DNA of 64,000 nt. Source: Parabacteroides distasonis. GTDB lineage: Bacteria; Bacteroidota; Bacteroidia; Bacteroidales; Tannerellaceae. Within the stretch, counting starts at the first letter, position 1. Every line of letters starts with the position of its first letter. The translations under genes and the position numbers were made by a program. The notes under the pieces are model-generated. The model saw nothing but the letters and a program-made list of their open reading frames with translations, made no database searches and was not told the origin of the DNA. The stretch lies in the NCBI GenBank assembly GCA_021531385.1, contig JAFBIR010000008.1, positions 94,936-158,935 of the forward strand, written 5' to 3'. Below are positions 59,879 through 64,000 of the stretch, piece after piece.

Positions 59879-62110
59879 TCAAAACCTCCTCTCCTTTTGA
59901 TACATCCCGGTGGTCTCTTCATAGGAGATGTGGCCACGAGCCTTCCAGGTGCAAAGCAGATCTTTTGGGTCGGAAGTGAGGCCATTCGCTTGATAAACAG
60001 CTATGAACTGATCGAAATTGAAACGATCGGGCAACTTCCGCAATAGGTTGCCTCGTCCGGGACGCCGGCGCTTCTGCTTCCCCTTCTGACCCATCTCCCA
60101 CATATCATCTGCGAAATAATAGAGCTTCACCCAAAGGTCATACTCCATCATCCAACGCATGAAGGCCTCGATCTCGGCAGACCACTGACGACCCTCCATC
60201 AGATAAACCATCACGGCCCGGTCGTAAGCCATGCGTAGGGAGCGATAGGAGAGTTCACGAAACTCCTCGTCCGCCGAGAGGAGGTAACGATCCTCGTTCT
60301 CTCGATTCAGCTGTTCGGCCAGCGCATAGGCCTCCGGACAGTCGATCACGCCCGTCGCCTCGTTCAACCGGTCGATATAGGGCTGGAGCGCCAAACGATA
60401 GGCCTCGTCGTAGTTGCCAAACTTGGGGATCCCCACCATCCCTTGCGGACGGAGGATCGTGCTGGCGGAGAGACGCCCCAAGGTGCCGTTCTTCAGGTTG
60501 GTGTAGAGGTATTTCTGCCCCGCCTGCACCGTCGTGCTGACCGTGAAATTCAACCGGAGGGGTGGGGTGCCCGTCACGCTATCCGGCCCGACACGCTCCT
60601 GCCCATAGTAGGCCCGATCGAAAGCCAAGCGGATCAGCTCGCTCGCCTTGGCACCACCCGAGGCCTTGATTTGGTCGAGCAGCTCGATCTCGTCCAACCG
60701 CAGGAAGAGGCACTTGCCACCGGCCGCGTCGGCATCAATCAATCGCTGAACGAGGGCCGCATTGGTCATGTTCGACATCAGATACTGCACACAGATCCCC
60801 TCGGGACGGGCTGGCTTCTTTTCGTTCGATTTCGCCCGTTTGCAAGCGATTTTCCACTCCTGTTCGCTTTCTCGACTCAGCTGGTCGTTAGCTCGGATGT
60901 CTGCCATGATCAGCTCGATCGGCTGGTTCACGCAGCTCTTGCCTACCGACTGCTCGGCAATCAGTAGCCCCATCTGTTCGCCTAACTCATGCGGCACGTT
61001 GTCGATATAGATCACGATGGTCCCCTTCAGGTGCGCCCCCAAGGCGGGGAAGATCTGGCAAGAGACACACGGCCTATAGAGCTCGGGCGTGCGGCTGATG
61101 ATCAGCTGGATGGAGGCTGGCAGACGCTCCGGTAGGGCGGGAGGCACCTTCGAAGTCAGCAGGTCGAAACCGATTGGCTCACGCTGCTCCACCTGCTTCA
61201 GCTCCTCACGGGTACGGGCCAGCTGGAGGGCACGGCTCACCAAGTCGGGCAGACGCTCCGGTTGCGAGCGGTTGCAGGCCGAACGGATCGTGCTCCACGC
61301 CTTCTCTTGATCCTCGCCAAAGGTGGGCAATACCTGCCGGATCCACTCCGGGTTGCTCTGGCAGAGGTAACGGGCATAGCAGGCCAAGGAGAAGATGAAC
61401 TGGTTGCGTGAGCCATGCTCAGGTGTCCCGCCTAACAGCTCCACCAAGGCCTCCAGGATGGAGGGGATAGGGATGTCCTCATACGTGGATGGGAAAGCCA
61501 TCGGTTGAGAGGTAGGTGCGTCCTCCCGTTCGGGAGCCGGTTGCCGCATGGCCGACACATCCATCACCTTCGGCTCAAAGAAGCTGGGCGACTCGTAACA
61601 CACGTGGTTTTGAGGCACTAAATAGATGCATCCCGCCACATTCTTCACGCTCGAATCCACCGGTAGCTGCACGGCCGCAGAGAAGGCCGCTTGCTGCTGA
61701 GAGACCGGCTTGCCTGGCAGGGATCTCACCAGCACATGCGTGCCATCCCGCACGGATCGCTCGATCAAGAGCACCTCGAAGTCACCGATATAGGCCTGCT
61801 CGCCCTCCATGCGCACGGCCGATAGCACCCGGTCGGTCTGCCCCTTCTCGTCGATGTCGAACATCAGCCGGTCTAAGTGGCAGAGGGCATCCACCTCCGC
61901 CCGATGATCCCCCTTGAAGGCCCCGCAACGAGGGGTCCACACCGGCAGCTGGCTCTTCAGCTTGCGTTGCTGGTTCAGGTTATTGCTTTGCTTGATCCGT
62001 TGGCAAAGCGCCTCCAATTTCGGGTCTTTGCGGGCCGCCAACCACTCCTCGGGCGTGATGGGCAGGCAGGGAGCGTTATGCCCCTTGCCCAATGTCGTGA
62101 AACTACCCAT
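59879..62110 (-). CDS. VirE-N/DUF3987-type primase-helicase-like protein
   Basis: A 743-residue protein. Residues of about 1-190 resemble the BT4734/VirE N-terminal domain (LMFDIDEKGQT), related to primase folds. About 215-300 looks like a PriCT-type helical domain. From about 310 there is a DUF3987-like ATPase core with a Walker A-like AEQSVGKSC and a Walker B-like FLRLDEIELL. Such proteins are common in Bacteroidales accessory loci and mobile elements, where their function is unproven. The gene is more G/C-rich than the genes before it and lies 2 bp after a small gene on the same strand. Confidence 0.75.
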   Translation of the reverse strand: MGSFTTLGKGHNAPCLPITPEEWLAARKDPKLEALCQRIKQSNNLNQQRKLKSQLPVWTPRCGAFKGDHRAEVDALCHLDRLMFDIDEKGQTDRVLSAVRMEGEQAYIGDFEVLLIERSVRDGTHVLVRSLPGKPVSQQQAAFSAAVQLPVDSSVKNVAGCIYLVPQNHVCYESPSFFEPKVMDVSAMRQPAPEREDAPTSQPMAFPSTYEDIPIPSILEALVELLGGTPEHGSRNQFIFSLACYARYLCQSNPEWIRQVLPTFGEDQEKAWSTIRSACNRSQPERLPDLVSRALQLARTREELKQVEQREPIGFDLLTSKVPPALPERLPASIQLIISRTPELYRPCVSCQIFPALGAHLKGTIVIYIDNVPHELGEQMGLLIAEQSVGKSCVNQPIELIMADIRANDQLSRESEQEWKIACKRAKSNEKKPARPEGICVQYLMSNMTNAALVQRLIDADAAGGKCLFLRLDEIELLDQIKASGGAKASELIRLAFDRAYYGQERVGPDSVTGTPPLRLNFTVSTTVQAGQKYLYTNLKNGTLGRLSASTILRPQGMVGIPKFGNYDEAYRLALQPYIDRLNEATGVIDCPEAYALAEQLNRENEDRYLLSADEEFRELSYRSLRMAYDRAVMVYLMEGRQWSAEIEAFMRWMMEYDLWVKLYYFADDMWEMGQKGKQKRRRPGRGNLLRKLPDRFNFDQFIAVYQANGLTSDPKDLLCTWKARGHISYEETTGMYQKERRF

Positions 62111-62112
62111 GG

Positions 62113-62436
62113 TCAGTTGATTTGTCGCAAAGCGGTAAGTAACTCCGAATAGACCTTGAAGGCCAAGTCGCTTGCGTCAAGCCCCTGGCTGGGATTGATC
62201 GTGCGGCAATGCACTTGGTAGCGGCCATTCTGTTTGTGAACTAAGCTGATATACTCCCCGACGAAGAGCTTCGGGTTGCGTACGACAGATTGCTGGCGGT
62301 AAGCCGCCTCCTCGAAGAGGTAGTCGATCTCGCTCACTTTCGTAAATACACCTCTGTAGCAATGGCCTTTGTCCAGGGCCTCACTCTGTTGCAAGTTTGT
62401 CAATAAGTTGACATTTTGAATGGAATGCTTCTGCAT
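62113..62436 (-). CDS. uncharacterised small protein in operon with the DUF3987 gene
   Basis: A 107-residue protein (MQKHSIQNVNLLTNLQQSEA) that I do not recognise. It has no signal peptide or membrane segment and appears to mix beta-strands (GEYISLVHKQNGRYQVHCRT) with a final helix. The 2-bp gap to the next gene shows translational coupling, so it probably works with that protein. Confidence 0.7.
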   Translation of the reverse strand: MQKHSIQNVNLLTNLQQSEALDKGHCYRGVFTKVSEIDYLFEEAAYRQQSVVRNPKLFVGEYISLVHKQNGRYQVHCRTINPSQGLDASDLAFKVYSELLTALRQIN

Positions 62437-63066
62437 AATGCTTAAAGTTTAAATCTGTTCTTTATTGTTATTCGTATCTTTTCGCGCACAGGCTCCCCCT
62501 GTCTTGTTACTTTTCTATTGAAAGAAAAGTAACCAAAAGTTCAAGGCTGAACCTGCTTCGCTACTCCACTTCCTCCGCTCACTGAAGATCCGAAACTCGC
62601 TTCGCTCAAACAGCGGATCTTCTGATCGTCCGCTTCGTTCGTTCCGCTTTACGCTCACCAGCTTAGGCCGATTCGTTTGCCTTTCCGGCTTACCCCTACA
62701 TCTCATCCTGTCTCGAATCAAAGGAAATCCGTAGAGACGTGCCATTGGTGCGTCTCCTACCATCATGGCACCTTCCCTGGGAAATCAACCGGCTGGGAGG
62801 ACTAACGGGCGGATCATCCAAGGCTCCTTCTCTACCCCCATCGGGCAACCTTCGCCGGTGAGGAAGGCGAAGACACTTGTCTATCTCCTTTCTATACGTT
62901 TGTTTTTTGATTACGTCACGAAATTACAATCTCCCATCGCACAGCCTTTCACTGAGGAATCACTTAGGAATATCCGTTTCACTCAGGAAAAAAGAAGGGT
63001 GAAGTTGGGAAAAACGAAAAATGAGCAGGTAACTTGAGAGAGAGGCTCTGCCCCTCATTCCCGGCA
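62437..63066. other. non-coding stretch with repeats
   Basis: No convincing gene is visible. It contains an inverted repeat at 62506-62533, a sequence on the minus strand that reads as a basic, low-complexity frame (FERSEFRIFSERRKWS) of the kind often seen as a spurious product of dispersed Bacteroidetes repeats, and three copies of TCACTnAGGAA at 62949, 62960 and 62979. Confidence 0.5.
62506..62533. repeat. perfect inverted repeat GTTACTTTTCT / AGAAAAGTAAC
   Basis: Two 11-bp arms separated by ATTGAA. This palindrome and the sequence after it (AACCAAAAGTTCAAGGCTG) resemble a dispersed repeat seen in many Bacteroidetes genomes, from memory. It could mark the end of an inserted element or serve as a terminator. 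Confidence 0.6.
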
Positions 63067-63594
63067 TCATCCTTCCTGCAACAACGTAAGGAAACGCTGG
63101 GCGATCAGGAGATGGACACCATAGCGATCCTGTCGCTTGTCCTTGATCCAGCATTCCAGGTTCTTCTGGAGAAAGGAGTCACGGCTGCATTTCTTGCTTA
63201 AGCTATTAGCCAAACCATCCAGCCGAAGATCATTGGGGAAGAGACGCTTGAGATAGGTTTCCGCCTTCGTATAACACCCATAGTCATCGACAAGTACACG
63301 GGTCCAGAGCAGCACCTTGAACACGCCTAACCAATTCACCTTCTGGGTGAGTAGATGCTCCTCTCGCAACCGCTCGATGGCCTTGCGGATCTGCTCGTCG
63401 GTGAAGGAGAGATGCTTATAGCCCTCTAAGTCGAACGATTGGGACGTGCGTTGTTGCTTGCCGTCCTCCAGCCCGTCGCGAATCTGTTCCAAGATATGGA
63501 TGAGCAGGTTGAGCAGGGAAACCACGTCGAGATGTCCCTTGATATAGCTTGATAAAGCCTCTGTATTAATAATGTCATTCTTCATGATCGTCAA
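63067..63594 (-). CDS. uncharacterised protein, mostly helical
   Basis: A 175-residue protein (MTIMKNDIINTEALSSYIKG) that I do not recognise. It appears all-helical. The segment SFTDEQIRKAIERLREEHLL could be a winged-helix-like or protein-contact motif, and KCSRDSFLQKNLECWIKDKR is basic. It shares strand with the DUF3987 gene but is separated by about 630 bp of non-coding DNA. Confidence 0.65.
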   Translation of the reverse strand: MTIMKNDIINTEALSSYIKGHLDVVSLLNLLIHILEQIRDGLEDGKQQRTSQSFDLEGYKHLSFTDEQIRKAIERLREEHLLTQKVNWLGVFKVLLWTRVLVDDYGCYTKAETYLKRLFPNDLRLDGLANSLSKKCSRDSFLQKNLECWIKDKRQDRYGVHLLIAQRFLTLLQEG

Positions 63595-63728
63595 GAATTA
63601 AATCGTTGGAAACTTAATTTCTGCTCTCATGAAGTTCCGGAACTTCCTCGCCTCTGTCCTGGCCGGATGTGCACGTGGCCATACGGGCGGCTGGTCGCTG
63701 ATCCCCTTCTCCGCGGCTCGGGGTGCCC

Positions 63729-64000
63729 ATGGAAACCGGCTCTAAGCCGATCTCGGGGCTAATGCTGTCTTATGTCTGCATATCGCTGGAATTATGGATT
63801 AGACATGTTACCTCTCTCATCGGAGGGCCCACATCGGTCAGCTCTCTGGCTACCGAAGGCTCCACCTCGTGGAGCGAATGGGTCACTACCGCTGTTGACA
63901 AAATTAGGAGTGAGCTGCCGAGCCATCCCTATCACGTGCGGAGAAACTACCGGTTTTTAATGGTCGTTAATGCGGAACGTCATAAAACAGCATTTTTCAG
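63729..64000 (+). CDS. uncharacterised protein, partial, runs off the window
   Basis: An open frame of 90 codons from ATG (METGSKPISGLMLSYVC) continues to the right edge without a stop. It includes STSWSEWVTTAVDKI and ends in VVNAERHKTAFF. The composition looks protein-like, but I recognise no domain. A shorter overlapping frame at 63772-63960 is less likely. Confidence 0.35.
   Translation, partial: METGSKPISGLMLSYVCISLELWIRHVTSLIGGPTSVSSLATEGSTSWSEWVTTAVDKIRSELPSHPYHVRRNYRFLMVVNAERHKTAFF

Noticed and set aside
62515..62766. An 83-residue basic protein on the minus strand
   Set aside because: Low-complexity, arginine-rich composition overlapping an inverted repeat; it looks like a dispersed repeat read as protein.

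Overview
The window looks like a chromosomal segment of a Bacteroidales bacterium, most likely a Parabacteroides-like member of the Tannerellaceae/Porphyromonadaceae group. The evidence is the Bacteroidetes promoter consensus (TTTG, about 19-20 bp, TAnnTTTG) before many genes, the order rpsU-xerC-hpf-tRNAs-tuf-tRNA-Trp-secE-nusG-rplKAJL-rpoBC, a BspA-type surface protein whose C-terminus resembles a type IX secretion signal, and a meso-diaminopimelate dehydrogenase. The genus is an inference from gene content only.

Layout. 1-1763: end of a thioredoxin-like gene, then comM. 1789-2018: a 23-bp tandem repeat array. 2068-10020: an XRE/M78 regulator followed by a type I-C CRISPR-Cas locus (cas3-cas5c-cas8c-cas7-cas4-cas2) and a short array. 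10415-16256: two glycosyltransferases, a YfhO-type membrane protein and a convergent third glycosyltransferase. 16262-25350 (minus strand): ahcY, then a gyrB-led operon with two C26-M19 fusion peptidases, a glutaminyl-cyclase-like lipoprotein and sufE, then rpsT and tRNA-Glu. 25499-30151: recO, a patatin-like lipase, a GH13 enzyme and mtnA. 30250-44692: the translation/transcription superoperon with four tRNAs. 44693-45508: terminator, a long 22-bp periodic array, and a promoter with a structured leader. 45509-52306: BspA-like protein, a frameshifted repeat protein and a fimbrillin-like lipoprotein. 52475-59616: a Gfo/Idh-isomerase-phosphoesterase operon, ddh, lgt, a flavodiiron protein and nagB. 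59830-64000: an accessory-looking cluster with a VirE-N/DUF3987-type protein and uncharacterised genes.

Two observations stand out. First, the CRISPR-Cas locus looks frozen. cas1 is absent, and the first six codons of the fused cas2 frame read like the usual start of a type I-C Cas1, as if cas1 had been removed by an internal deletion. cas2 itself has an in-frame TGA that splits an otherwise canonical 96-residue protein. The interference genes are intact and the leader keeps a consensus promoter, so the locus may still express and use a few old spacers but should be unable to acquire new ones.

Second, five intergenic regions carry arrays built to one plan: a short core of about 7-10 bp repeated every 22-23 bp, with a different core at each locus and, in two cases, cores that switch to their reverse complement while keeping phase. 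No gene explains them. They are the best candidate here for an undescribed genome feature, possibly related to the composite repeat elements (BrickBuilt type) reported in Porphyromonas gingivalis.
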